64,000 nucleotides of DNA, from NCBI GenBank assembly GCA_007922195.1, contig ML682090.1:2530421-2594420 (forward strand). The letters run 5' to 3'. Every line of letters begins with the position of its first letter. The stretch's first letter is position 1. The stretch is from Podocnemis expansa (taxonomy: Eukaryota > Chordata > Testudines > Podocnemididae). Of this stretch, positions 44,713 to 55,721 are shown one piece after another. The notes beneath the pieces are model-generated. The model saw only the letters and a program-made list of their open reading frames with translations, searched no databases and was not told where the DNA came from. The position numbers and the translations under genes were made by a program.

Positions 44713-46647
44713 ATGCCAGGGTTCAAACCCTGTACTGTGTGCGGCAAGGCCTTCCCCTGGGACAACCCCCGCGGGAAGTGTCTTAGGTCCCTGGGCAAAG
44801 ACCACATGGTCTCGGCCTGTTCATCTGTCTCTCCTTCAAACCTTGAACCATCAAGGAGAGGGAACAGTAGCACCATGCCCTAGCCTTGGAGGAGGCCCAG
44901 CACCGTTCACCCGGGGCTTTGGGTTCCCGCTCGGTACCGAGACCCAGTTTGGCAACAGAGCCTATGCGGCACTGTACCACCGGTAGCCACCGCCATCACA
45001 CAACCTTGGTGCCAACTCCAGCACCCTGGCGCTGCCCCGGCACCTCAGCACCGCTCGAGGTTGCCCTTGGGTAGCCCAGTACCACCAGTACCGGGATCGT
45101 CCCGGCGCTGTTCCCCATCATCTCTGGTGCTGATGGCTCGGTACAGTCCAGCCTCGCTGGTGCCAAGCTCACCCCGGCACCGGCCATATTCACCCTCTGC
45201 ACCGCAGGCTCGCCATAGCCCAGTGCCACAGGAGCGGGAGTCCTCCCACCCAGGCAGTCCTCCCTCCCCGGCCGAGGACTTGCCATGGAGCCACATGGAG
45301 TCGCTCCTCGTGCCATCCACCCCAGAAGCGGTGGAGGCTACACGAGCTCTCCTGTTACTCCCCACACCCCCTGCTCCAATCCCAACCAGAAGGGGCAAAC
45401 CGGCCTTCATATCGAAGGCCTGGATCCACCCTGGGCATTCACCCTCACTATATAGCCCCCTGTCTTCCACTCCATTGGGGGCTGGCACCACCCCGCTGTC
45501 GCCGGTACTGCCCCAGGAGTCTCGGTCCCCGTCCCCTGCTTCCAGTCCGGAGGAAGGACCTTCCAGGGGCTCCAAGTGGCCTCAGCGCTGCACATCAGCC
45601 CCGTCGCCCTTCCGCTTCAGGCTGCAGGAATGGTCCCCTCGAGAAACTCCCTCCCCACCACGGCGAACTCCCAGTACTGCCCTCTCTCCAGCACCGGGGT
45701 CTTATACGAGAAGCCTGTTGGCACATTTTGATTTGTTGCGCCAGGCCACGGCCCATTTAGGCATGGAGGTGCAGCCCTTGAGGCTTCCTCCCGATACCCT
45801 CTTCGGGCCAGCCTTTGCCTCAAAAGAACCCTTAACAGTCCCACCCCACCCAAGCATATGGGACCTTGCATGTCCCTGATGGCAGAGCCCAAGTTCTGTT
45901 GCCCTGGTTTTGGATATGGCAGGCGTTAAATATCGGGTCACTGAGTCAGATTTTCCCTCTCTCGCTGGTCACCCGGTTCGCCCGAGGGATGTGGTGCAGA
46001 TGGCGATGGGCCCAGGGGAGCTCCCCAGTGACCCCCTTCCATCCTCCAGAGAAGCCAGGGAACTGGACCTTTTGGGCCGTAAGGTCTACTCCTCATCAGC
46101 CTTCCAAATACCAGTGGCAAACAACCAAGCCATAACCAGCAGATATTTGCTGGGTGTGTGGGAGTCACTTGCAAAATTTTGACGCTTGCTCCCACCTGAG
46201 TCCAGAGAGGAGTATGATGCCTTTCTTGAGGAAGGCAATGTAATCTCTCAAGATCTCCTCCTTTTGGCACGTGATGCGGTGGACACAGCCACTCGCACCC
46301 TGGCCTTGGCGGTAACCATCCGCAGGGTGGCATGGCTTAGGGAGGCTAGAGTGCCCCCTAATGTGCAGCAGGCAGTCCTCGACCTGCCCTTTGAAGGGGA
46401 TGCTTTGTTTCTCCCAGAAACCCTGTTGGTGGTGGGCACCACTCGAGATCCCCGGAGAGGCCAAATACTTTGGCCTGCTCCCCCACGGACCCACTCCTTC
46501 TACTTAGTCCCCGTTTCTCTCATAGTGGGACCACAGGGAATTTCCTTCCACCGCCATCATCTGCTGCAAAGACTGGGACCTCTTTCCTCTCTCTCCCGCA
46601 GGGAAGGGCCCACCCAATTTGTTGCCACCCCACTCTCGAGGGAGTAA
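44713..46647 (+). pseudogene. Gag-like ORF1 of the DIRS-like element, broken by three stop codons
   Basis: One reading frame of about 644 codons from ATG 44713 to TAA 46645-46647, interrupted only by TAG 44881-44883, TGA 45877-45879 and TGA 46180-46182, with no frameshift. The N-terminus has a Cys/His cluster of the CxxC type (FKPCTVCGKAF, then C and H residues). A long Ser/Pro/Arg-rich middle follows. The C-terminal part carries strings typical of vertebrate DIRS gag: ELDLLGRKVYSSSAFQ, ANNQAITSRY and PPNVQQAVLDLPFEGDALF. It is structural, with no enzymatic domain. Identification is by recalled family motifs. Confidence 0.75.
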
Positions 46648-49230
46648 AGGCTTCAGGGCATCATCGCAGTAGACGGCTGACACACCCTTCTCCCTTCGAA
46701 GGGGAACAGGGTTCGATGGGAATCACCCTCCCCCCACCCTTCCTATTTGCTACTGTGTCCACAGGCATCCAACCCTGACCGGGTGTTCCTCCCTCTGATC
46801 TTGGGCGGCATGGCCTCACCCACATAAGGACGCCCCCTGCCTGCACCGACGGTACCTGGGTACTGTGGTCCAACCCTACACTCCCTCAGCAGCAGCTACT
46901 TCGAGTACCCATAGGGAACCTGCCCCTCCCCCCCTTCCCCGGGGATCCTATCAACCCTGCGTCTTTCATGCTAACACTCTTGCCGGGGACAAGAGGTGCA
47001 TCTCGTAGTAGCCCCAGCATTGCTGCAGAGGCTCCGAGACGTGCATACTTGATGCTCACTCGGACACAGGACTACACCTGTGACCCTGATGCCTCCATCA
47101 GGTAGGCCTTCTCGAGTCCGGGTCAGGCGGGATACCTCCGTTCGCATACCATTGGCATAACACGTACCAGCCCTTCGTGACCCCGACACCCCAATTCGAC
47201 GAGAACTACCTCCTACTCGTCATGGGGGGCACGTCCGCTTAGCCATGGCAGATCTTAGCCTTCGAGGGAGTGCCAAGGTGAACGGCGCACGCCTGCCACC
47301 TCACACTTTCCTTTCCTCATGGAAAGTAGGGCTCCACACGTCCTTACCTCGTAGGTGATCTCAGTGGTTGCCAGGAAACCTACCCTAGGAACCCTCGTCC
47401 AAAGCCCACCTCAGAAATGCGGTAGTCGGTTCTTCTCTTACGCCCTTCGCTCGTGAAGCAGGAACCTAGTGTACCCTACTCGAACCTCCAGATAGGGGAA
47501 CCTAAGGGACGGCACCAAGTCGCATCCCCACAGAAAGGGAACAGCAGTGGGATACCCTGTTGGGCCTTCCCTCATCAGCGCCCTCCTCTGTAGCACCAGC
47601 CTGTCATAACCGGGCAGGAGACCACATTTTAGGCAGAGGAGATCGTCACCGAATGACTTGTAGCTGCCGTTTCTGCCTCTCAGTCATGTACCCTGGCAGG
47701 GGGTGCCCCCCCCGCCCTTTGTTTCTTGGGGTCTTCCCACTATGTCTGCTTGCAGACCTACAGCTCTACCACGTGGTCACCTCCACGTGCGTTGGTGGCA
47801 CCCCAATAGTACTGCTGTTCCTCCTCAATTCTTGAGGAACCATTGACGTACACTGCCCGTCCATTTACATGATGAACAGAGGGAAACAATCTAGAGCCTA
47901 CTTCCTGTAATATCCAGGAATTTAGGGATTATACTCCCTCAAATCACCTTCCGACTTCTTGGCTGAGGACAATACTTCATTCAGTCCTCTAACCCCAGGG
48001 TACCCTTGAGATACTGCAGTTGTCACTCTGTGGTGGATTCACTTCCCAGCTGGTAGGAAATGAACCTTTTCTGGCATCCGTGTTTTCGAGATATCCCTGT
48101 ATTCAGGAGCTTTCCCTGGCACCCACTGGCACGGCAGAGCAGTAGCGCTATACCTCCTGGTAATGCTATAGGATCTCAAGACCGTGACCTTACACGGCAG
48201 CTCTACAAACCCGTTGGCCCCATTGTTGGGGTGGCCAAGCGATAGCTGGCGCTATCTCCGATCCCTCTTCTCCCTCCCTCATGTACTGGTGATGACCCTC
48301 ACAATGCGGAAACCCGCAAGATTATAGGCCAAAGCAGGCCCTTCCTGTGAGCTCTCACGCTACCGAGGTCGTACAAGGACCAATTCAGTATCACTGCCTC
48401 AGGCCACCTTGCCTCCCTGTGGTGCTTGTGTCCCGGAGTCTCCTTCCTACAAGAACCCGGTCGTTGGTATCTGACTCGGCTGAAAACGTGCACTCGTGCA
48501 CTACTCGAATTTTATAGCCAGCATACCTTAGGCCCCTCCGCACTGCTGAGCTTGGCCCTCTATATGCTGCTGTGAAGCGTCTCGTGAGACCCTTCTCGGT
48601 TGTTCTCGGGGCCCCACCCCACACACCTCCATATCTTCACCCTCACTCGCATCGACCAGACTCCGCTAGGTCTGGTCGCGGCCAGGCCAAGGGATAAGGT
48701 TATCCCTCTGCAGCTACCTGCGTAGCCCGTAGCCAACCAGTTTAGTTCATGACTCTGTGGTTCCAGCTAGGGCCTTGGGGTGAACGGTCCTCGGTGTAAT
48801 CTCCACCCTTTCTTCATTCTTGTGCGGGGCATGGCTATTATGGCTAACTCCGCACTTGTTGGCATCCAGCGTTCTCCCACGAGACCACGCTGCAAGGCCC
48901 CGTGGCCAGACACTATATTCTAGCCGTCATACTTCATGTTTCCACCTATGTGGAGCATCTAAACGCAACCCTCTACGTTCACGTTGCTCCCTTTATTCCT
49001 GTTATGGTGACCTTGGTCCGACCTGCTTATACTCTTATGTCCTGGTGGGTTCGGTCCTGCTCTATCTTGGGTTGGCCCTTAGTTCTCAATTCTCCTGTGC
49101 CACGTCAAAGCCTGTTTGCCTCTTGACTCCGGCTAGTATCTTGTGCTGGGCTTCTCCAGTAATGGGGTGTGTTGCTGTGCTGGAGGCGGAAGACCAACTC
49201 CACCCGCCATCCATCAGCACAGCTAGTAGT
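46648..49230 (+). other. Second half of the DIRS-like element, coding content not recognised
   Basis: About 2.6 kb where RT-RNase H and tyrosine recombinase would be expected. Only short open frames occur. One frame continues 46470-47102 with a single stop. A short D-L-Q...Y-H-V-V string near 47753-47783 faintly resembles RT motif A but is too weak to call. CpG is plentiful, which argues against very great age. Confidence 0.5.
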
Positions 49231-49327
49231 CACCTATTACTGAATGCATCCGAGCAGCACTTGAAGAACGGTGGGTTACTCACCAGTAACCGTCCTTCTT
49301 CAAGGTGGGCTGCTCGGATCCATTCAG
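49231..49327 (+). repeat. Internal complementary region of the DIRS-like element
   Basis: The first ~38 bp are the reverse complement of the left terminus and the next ~60 bp the reverse complement of the right terminus, fused at GAAGAACGG. This is how DIRS elements restore complete ends through a circular intermediate. Confidence 0.78.
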
Positions 49328-49371
49328 GTCCCTCCCCTCCATCCCCGCATCTGGAGTTGGCAACTCTGAGG

Positions 49372-49570
49372 AACTGAGGAGGGGGCAGCTGTATATATAG
49401 CCACAGGGTGGCGTGAGGGGCTGAGGCCGCCTGCCCTCTCCTGACAGGCTAGGACAAAAGTTTTCCAACCAATCCGGCACTCTGGCATGGAGACACCTAT
49501 TACTGAATGGATTCGAGCAGCCCATCTCAAAGAAGGACAGTTACTGGTGAGTAACCCACCGTTCTTCTTC
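49372..49570 (+). repeat. Right inverted terminal repeat of the DIRS-like element
   Basis: Inverted relative to 44382-44548, and extended outward by the string GTTACTGGTGAGTAACCCAC, which is itself palindromic (GTTACT...AGTAAC). Confidence 0.8.
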
Positions 49571-49738
49571 ATCAGCAGAGTCAGGGCTAGACTTGGATTT
49601 CAGTTACGCTGGTGTGAATCTGGAATTACTTGTCTTAATCAGTGGAGTCAGGGCTAAATGCTGATCTCATCTCAGTTATGTAAAATTTGGAGTCACTCCA
49701 CTTAATCAGAGCTGCACTGATTTCAATTAAGGAACTGT
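49571..49738 (+). repeat. Continuation of the ~67-bp array beyond the DIRS insertion
   Basis: The same monomer resumes (CAGCAGAGTCAGGGCTAGAC onward) for about 2.5 units immediately after the DIRS right end. A further unit follows a hAT insertion at about 50155-50225. Confidence 0.8.
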
Positions 49739-49755
49739 AAAACTGTTGTTGCCCC

Positions 49756-50115
49756 CAGAGGTGGCCTTAAGCTACCTGAGGCCATAGACAAAGGCCGACT
49801 GTGGGGCCCCCTATAGGATCCCCACCAGTGGCTCTATCCCTCCTCATGGCCCCAGCTCCCCTCAGCCCTACCACTGCACCTGGGGTCCCAAAACCCGCAC
49901 TGCCACCCACAGCCACAGCTTCCCACAGCCAGCCCTCCATGGTCCTGGCACCCTGCCAGTGGCCTCAATACCGCCACACCACCAGTCTTGGCCCCGGTGC
50001 CCTCCAGATGTCCTTCAGGATGAGAGACAGGCATGGCTTTTGGAGAAGGGGTGGGCCCCTTACTGCTTGGGCCCTAGGTGGGTGCCTGCTTCACCTACTC
50101 CAAAAGCCGCCTCTG
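49756..50115. mobile_element. Non-autonomous hAT element (360 bp) in the minisatellite
   Basis: Terminal inverted repeats CAGAGGTGGCCTTA / AAAGCCGCCTCTG. Flanking 8-mers GTTGCCCC and ATTGCCCC (7 of 8 match) are the target duplication. The interior is GC-rich with no transposase. Confidence 0.8.
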
Positions 50116-50154
50116 ATTGCCCCGCTTTGCTCAATGTTTCAAGGCCAGCTTCTG

Positions 50155-50225
50155 ATTTGTTACACTGGTGTAAATTGAAAGTCACTCCATGGAAGTCAGA
50201 GCAGTGACTGGGTTCACAGTGAATT
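50155..50225 (+). repeat. Last monomer of the ~67-bp array
   Basis: TTACACTGGTGTAAATTGAAAGTCACTCC... resembles the array monomer and follows the hAT element at 49756-50115, showing that the array was interrupted twice. Confidence 0.55.
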
Positions 50226-50769
50226 AACTGGGGCTAGAGATTTCAATTAGTCCAATTCCCTTGCTCAGAGAGAAATCCACACCCCCTGAGCAATGTAGTT
50301 AAAATGGCATAAAGCCCCATGGAGAGGAGACAGCAGTAGGTTGATGCAAGAAATCTTCCATCCACCTAGCTACTGTCTCTGGGAGGGGGGCCACCTATGC
50401 TAGGAAAAACCCCTTCTATTGGGTGTAGACTGTGTCCACACAGAAGTGCTGCAGTGGTATTGTAGTGTTACAAGCGCCTACAAGCCCTGAGATCAGAATT
50501 AGGCCTCCAGCTTTCTCCAAAGCCTGGCATGTGTCACCAGTGCCTACGGTGCTGCATGAATAATAGACAGCCACAGAAAACTCACGGAAAAGTATTCAGC
50601 AGGCAATACTTTTAATGCAAACCAAAGGAGGGGTAGTTTCCCTCTTTTGCTCTCAGCTTCTTCCTTATTTCCTACTTCTCGCCCATCCTAGGCCCTGATG
50701 AGTAAATAAGAGACGTGCCGGGAAACAGCCAGCCTTAGGGGTAGAGGCTGTGATGAGGCACGAGGGACT

Positions 50770-50880
50770 TGGTCAAAATGCAGGCTTGGGTTTTGGGAAA
50801 GCTCAGGTCTGCCACTGACTTCCTGCTCTATGTGCCTTGGTTTCCCCTTCTATAAAATGGGGAGAATAGCACTGTCCAGT
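50770..50880 (+). repeat. MIR-like CORE-SINE
   Basis: GCAGGCTTGGGTTTTGGG...TGCCACTGACTTCCTG...TGCCTTGGTTTCCCC...TATAAAATGGGGAGAATAGC is a typical MIR core and tail. Confidence 0.6.
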
Positions 50881-51769
50881 GTTTTGAGGATACATATATT
50901 GAAGATAGCAAGGTGCTTAGATAGTCCAGTGATGGGAGCCAGGGAGGTGCTTAAGATGGTCAGAAATGGCAGGACTTTCATGGTATCAGCTGTATTTTAG
51001 GGGCAAGGGGGTGTTGCAGCTTTCTTTGAAACAGCTGCTGATAGACTTGTGTCCTAGGCAAGATGGACCTTGTCTCTGATTCCCATTTTTTCCCCACAAT
51101 CTTGGGCTGTGAACAAACTCTATGAAGGGAAAAAGGAACCCACATGCTATTTCTTCCCTGTTGCTTGGCTCAGGGCTTGCTTGCCCAGACCTTACCAACC
51201 AGTTACACGAACAAAAACTGAGCAGCATCACAAATCAAGTCACTGTGTTAAAAACAGGTCCCAGCCAGTTCTGCCAGAATTTTGCAGTTGTTTGGGCTTG
51301 CTTGGAATTTTTCCTTGTTTAAGCTCTTACTCTGGGAAATGGGAGACTTGCAGGCAAGTGTTTGAGTGGGTAAACACAGAAAATAGAAGTTGGTTAGGGT
51401 GATCCAAGAGGGTGTAAACTGGAGCAAGGGGGAGTTAAGAAAAGGAGTTGATTACTATGATTATTTTTATGGGACAGTAGTGCCTAAGGTTTGCAACCAG
51501 GAAATCAGTGGTTAAAGTATAATGTGAGGGGCTCAGGAAACTTCCTGATCTCTGGGCCCCCTTCCTGTATTGCCTGGGTCTCCTTCATGCATATGTGGGC
51601 CCAGTTTTTCTAGATTTTGGAATTTGGGCCCTGGAAATCTGGCCTACCAGATTTGTGGGCCCTGGAACTGCATTCCTGCTCACTTTAACCCCAATCAAGA
51701 TCATGGCTGCACTGTGCTTGGAGCTGCATGTACACATTATGAGTGGGAGCCACTGCCTCAAAAAGCTCA

Positions 51770-51880
51770 AGATGAGACAGGCCAGGGAAACTGAGGCCTA
51801 CCTTGGGGAAGTGACTCACCCAAGATCACACAGGAATGCTGTAGCAGAGTAGGGAGCTAAACTCCCACCACCAGAGTCCT
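51770..51880 (-). repeat. MIR-like CORE-SINE, reverse orientation
   Basis: GGGAAACTGAGGCCTACC...GTGACTCACCCAAGATCACA reads on the minus strand as the MIR core. Confidence 0.6.
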
Positions 51881-53277
51881 CGTCTATTGATTTACCCATC
51901 TGATAAGGGAAAACATCTCCATCATGAGACCTATCAGGATGTGGAATGGTCTCCAAGGGCCCTGTGGAAACATTGCTTGGGATACTCTGGATTGACAGAT
52001 GTACTCTAGTGGGTTGGCAGGTGAGCTACATGGCTCCAAAGAGGTGTCTTCCATCTCTGTGCTGCCATTTAGATTTGGAAAATGTGGGCTCACCTCGTAG
52101 GATTCTCCATCCAACCCAACCTCTTATGGCTGTTATTGTTTCTGTTGCAGAAGCACTTCAGGGCCTCTCATGGAGCAAGCCTGCATGGCACTGAGTGCTG
52201 TATAGACAGAACACAAGGACCCTCTGGGCCCGTGAATAATGCTCTTCTCCCTCACCAGATGTTGTCTATTGCATTCTTCATAGATTCAACTCCAGTACAT
52301 CCTAGATCTCTGACTCCACTGTCACCTTCCTTATCTTCTCCCAGCACCAGACATACTGGGAGTTCTCCAACCCTAGCACCCACTTCTGGCATCCTCCCAC
52401 GCCCCCTGTGCTGCCTATGGTCTCTGGAATGTTACCAGAATCCAGCCGAGTCTCTGTTGAAAGTCTTATTCATGGTATAATTACTTCTTGTCTCACATAC
52501 TGTAATCCCAGCTTTAACAGCCTGCAACCCCTGCTTCATGGTGCAGTGACTAGTATCTCACTGCAGGAAGCTGGGTTTCACCATCCTCTACTGGTCTGCC
52601 TCAGCTCCTGTCCATTGCTCATTCCAGTTTAGAAAGAGCTTTCCTGGCTTTCAAAACTCTCTGTGAACTCACCTCCCCTCTGGCCTTGAATACAACCACT
52701 CCCTCCACTCCTCTGATTTCCATCCGGCTTTGCCAGCTGACTCTTTCAACCATCCAGCTACTTTCCCAGGCAGTTATTCCATTCTTCCATACATTCACAT
52801 GAAGATCTTTGACCCAACTCCACGTTCTACCAAAACCCCACCAAGGCATTCTGGTTTTTTAAGACCAGTATTGATCTACTTTCAGTGCTGTACTGAAAAC
52901 TGCTAAAATTTCAAACTATAAATGAAAGGGTTTTCCTGGCTTTGATTGCAGGCAAGGAGATTCTTAAGCGGTGTGAAGAGCCACTTTGAAGTAAGGTGGG
53001 CTGAGTTCCCTTCTACCTAAAGGAACAGCCTGCTTTCTCTCTATCTGCCTTTGGGTTCTGATGTGTTCTGAATTCTAAGAGACAGAGTTACCTGCAACCT
53101 TCTAACAAGAGCACTTTATGTTCCTATCTAGCTTGTCTGTGTATGCACTGTGAACATAACTCCTTTATGGTGTTTCAAGGTGGACAGCCAAAATTTGCAT
53201 TATTTAAAATCTTGGATAACATTCTTTGCTAATCCATAACTGACAAAAAGGAGGAATGAGATACACATGGAAAAGGT

Positions 53278-53283
53278 TTTATT
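53278..53283 (-). promoter_or_regulatory. TMEM79: Candidate TMEM79 poly(A) signal (AATAAA on the minus strand)
   Basis: TTTATT on the plus strand reads AATAAA on the minus strand, about 2.2 kb past the TMEM79 stop. A nearer alternative is 54612-54617. No transcript evidence distinguishes them. Confidence 0.3.
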
Positions 53284-54461
53284 CATGTCCTTTACACACA
53301 AAAGATGATAAAATAAGTACCAAAGGCTGAGGACTCAGAAGTGGATCCAGTTTACACCTTTCACTGTATTTAGCAAAAGAGGTTATGAAAACCAAAAAAC
53401 AGAAAGCTCACAAGCCTCCTCCCACAGTAAGACATCAGATATTTAAAAAAAAAGAGACATATTGAGAAACAACAAGCATGATGTGATGCGTGAAAGTGGC
53501 AGGTAAAAAGTAGACTTGAACCCCCCAGATTCCCTGTTGCCTAGTTGTCCGTAATCCCTGTCACAGCCCCTGGTGTACATGCCTCCTGAGAGAAGCAAAG
53601 ACAGTCTGCACATGGGGCTGTATGCAATTAACAGCTCATCCTATTCCCCAGATAACGAAGAGGGAATAGGCCCCGCATGATGGTTGCAAAGGACTCATCA
53701 ATAATGACTACAGCCAGGGGTTAACTAAAATAAAGTGACGCAACACTAATCCATCCTGATCTGTTCAGTCATGAAACTTGTTCTTCCACTTGCCTGGCCT
53801 ATCTACAGGGAAGCTGTTCACTGATTCAGCTTGCCCCCATGCCCTCCATTCACTGTTTGCCCTGTAGCTTTAACAACCAAAAGGAAAATACCTCCAACAC
53901 AGCTGTCAGCCTCAAAGACAGCCCAGCCCTGCCAGAATAAACACACAGAACAGACAACTAGGCCCGAGTCTGGCCTAGTAGTCCTTGCTGCTGTATCAGT
54001 TCTTGTTCACAAAAATCCAAGCCCCCCTTTTGGGGAAATTAGTGGAATCACAAGGTTGTAGCACAGGCTGCTTGTTCCAATCTAGAGAGACAAAGTGGCA
54101 AGGAAATATTGCATATTAGACCACTTCCTGTGGGCGACAGAGCAAAGCTTCCAAGTTTCCTCAGAGCTATTCAGGTCTGGGAGATCAACGCAGGCTATGT
54201 ACACACTACCACCGACTGCAATATAATTGAATGTGGCTCAGGAGTATAAATGTCAGTTCCTCCCTGAGTGATGAAAGTTACGCCAACCTAAGTGCAGATG
54301 TGGACAGCACTAGGTTGGTGGGAATGGCGAAAGCACTCTCCCATCAGCTTGGAGCATCTCTCTACAGCATAGCTGTAGCCTCAGAACATCACAGCTAAAT
54401 ACAAGGTGGGCCAGATTGCTTCACATAAGGAAGTGGGTTATGCCCACAGAAGGTTGTGCCT

Positions 54462-54508
54462 TAAATAAATTTGTTAATAAGTGCTGCAGGACTCCTTGTT
54501 TGTTTCAC
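54462..54508. mobile_element. Fold-back family fragment
   Basis: TAAATAAATTTGTTAATAAG, then GCAGGACTCCTTGTTTGTTT, the distal part of one arm only. Confidence 0.55.
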
Positions 54509-55501
54509 ATAAAGAGTCAATGCTCATTTCAAGGGACCATTCGAGGAGATGTGCCCTGTAACTTTGCCAGATGCTAGAATTAGGGGTGCATAGAGGCACT
54601 GGATTGATGGTTTTATTGCAACAACTTGAAACCCACAAATAGCATCTTCTCCCCAGTCCTTTCCTCCCTGTGTCTGGAGGGTTGTTACTGGACCACTTCC
54701 CACCTGTTCGACAGCTCTGAGCAAGATCTGTCACCCTGACATAAGTGTGTGCACAATGTTATGTTGGTGGGATCACTTCTCCCACCAACATAGCTTCTGC
54801 TGTTTGCGGGGTTGGATTTTTTTAGGCCAATCGGGAGCTCTGTTGACAGAGTGTCTTCACCAGACACACTGCAGCATATAGATGAACCCTGGTCTGTTAG
54901 CCTGGCTATGACTGAGCTAAGCTCCCGGTCTCATAGCCTTGATCAGCACTGGGAATGTGACCTACTAGTGAAAACATCAACGTTGTCTTATGCTTTATCA
55001 TCAAGGATCTTTCTTCTCACTGAAATGTGCAGGCTGTGTCCAGCATCTGATTATCCAAGAGCACCTGCTTTAAAGGGATCAGAAGGAAGGATGGACTTGA
55101 GCCTCCTTACCTGATCTGAATATAAATAGTTGAGGTTTGGATCAAGTTAAAGAGAGGATGGAATTAGCCCTCTGGAGCCTACGGCTCAGGGTTGCTGGTG
55201 GAGTTAAGTCACCTGGCTGGATCCAGTGGGAGGCACTAGTTTGGGCCTGTGGCCTGGGCTATTCTGGGCCAGTCACATCAATGCTTATGGGCTCAGGATT
55301 CAGAGCCAGCACTGGGTGGAGCTGGAGCTGGGATTGGTCAATACTTCTGAAGACCAGCCACTTGAGCTCCGCAACCATGGGCCTCTGGGGACTTGCTCAC
55401 TAAAAGGTGGGCACCCTTGGCTGAGCCCCCACATCTGGCCTGCTCATTGCCATCAAACCCATTTCCCCGCTGGCAAGTGCCAGAGCCCCTCGCCCCATCC
55501 T

Positions 55502-55721
55502 TCACCCCCAGTATCTCGGCTTGGGTGGTGCTGCGGCCCGGCTCTCCTTCTCCACAGGTGCCTCCTGCTTGCCATTTTCAGTGGCAAACATGTCTTCAGG
55601 CTCCAGGATGAACATGCTGTAGAGGTTCCACAGGAGCATTGTGAGCAGGGGCAGGAAGGTCAAGCCAAAGCCGAAGCCACGGAAAGAGCGGCCCATGGCA
55701 TAGGCCAGCCAGTACAGCAGC
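55502..55721 (-). CDS. TMEM79: TMEM79 coding exon 3 (residues ~340-412)
   Basis: Encodes [20 protein letters not shown], the last membrane helix and the variable tail. TGA lies at 55504-55502. Confidence 0.95.

Larger units (their letters stand above)
44382..49570 (+). mobile_element. DIRS-like tyrosine-recombinase retrotransposon (degenerate)
   Basis: Element of about 5.2 kb. Its ends are long inverted repeats (left 44382-44548, right 49372-49565), and just inside the right repeat is a block (49231-49327) complementary to both outer ends joined head to tail. That combination of inverted termini plus an internal complementary region is the structural hallmark of DIRS1-type elements. The first part encodes a gag-like protein. 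There is no long target-site duplication, as expected for tyrosine-recombinase integration. It sits inside a ~67-bp satellite array that resumes on the far side. I could not recognise reverse transcriptase, RNase H or tyrosine recombinase in the second half. Confidence 0.82.
50226..55501. other. Intergenic region downstream of TMEM79
   Basis: No gene recognised. MIR-like SINEs (about 50770-50880 and 51770-51880), a possible LINE-derived stretch (52470-52900), a fold-back tail (54462-54508) and AT-rich unique sequence that may include the TMEM79 3'UTR. Confidence 0.6.

Noticed and set aside
45045..45595. Minus-strand open frames opposite the DIRS gag-like region (up to 176 codons)
   Set aside because: Shadow frames of the Ser/Pro-rich gag on the other strand; no motif of their own.
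47753..47783. Reverse transcriptase motif A in the DIRS interior
   Set aside because: Only a short string is similar and its neighbours do not match the expected flanking motifs; left as a weak hint.
48820..49377. 185-codon hydrophobic-looking frame inside the DIRS element, considered as a membrane or viral protein
   Set aside because: It runs into the internal complementary region and terminal repeat, a second frame over the same bases is equally hydrophobic, and no family motif could be matched. Treated as part of the unrecognised DIRS interior.
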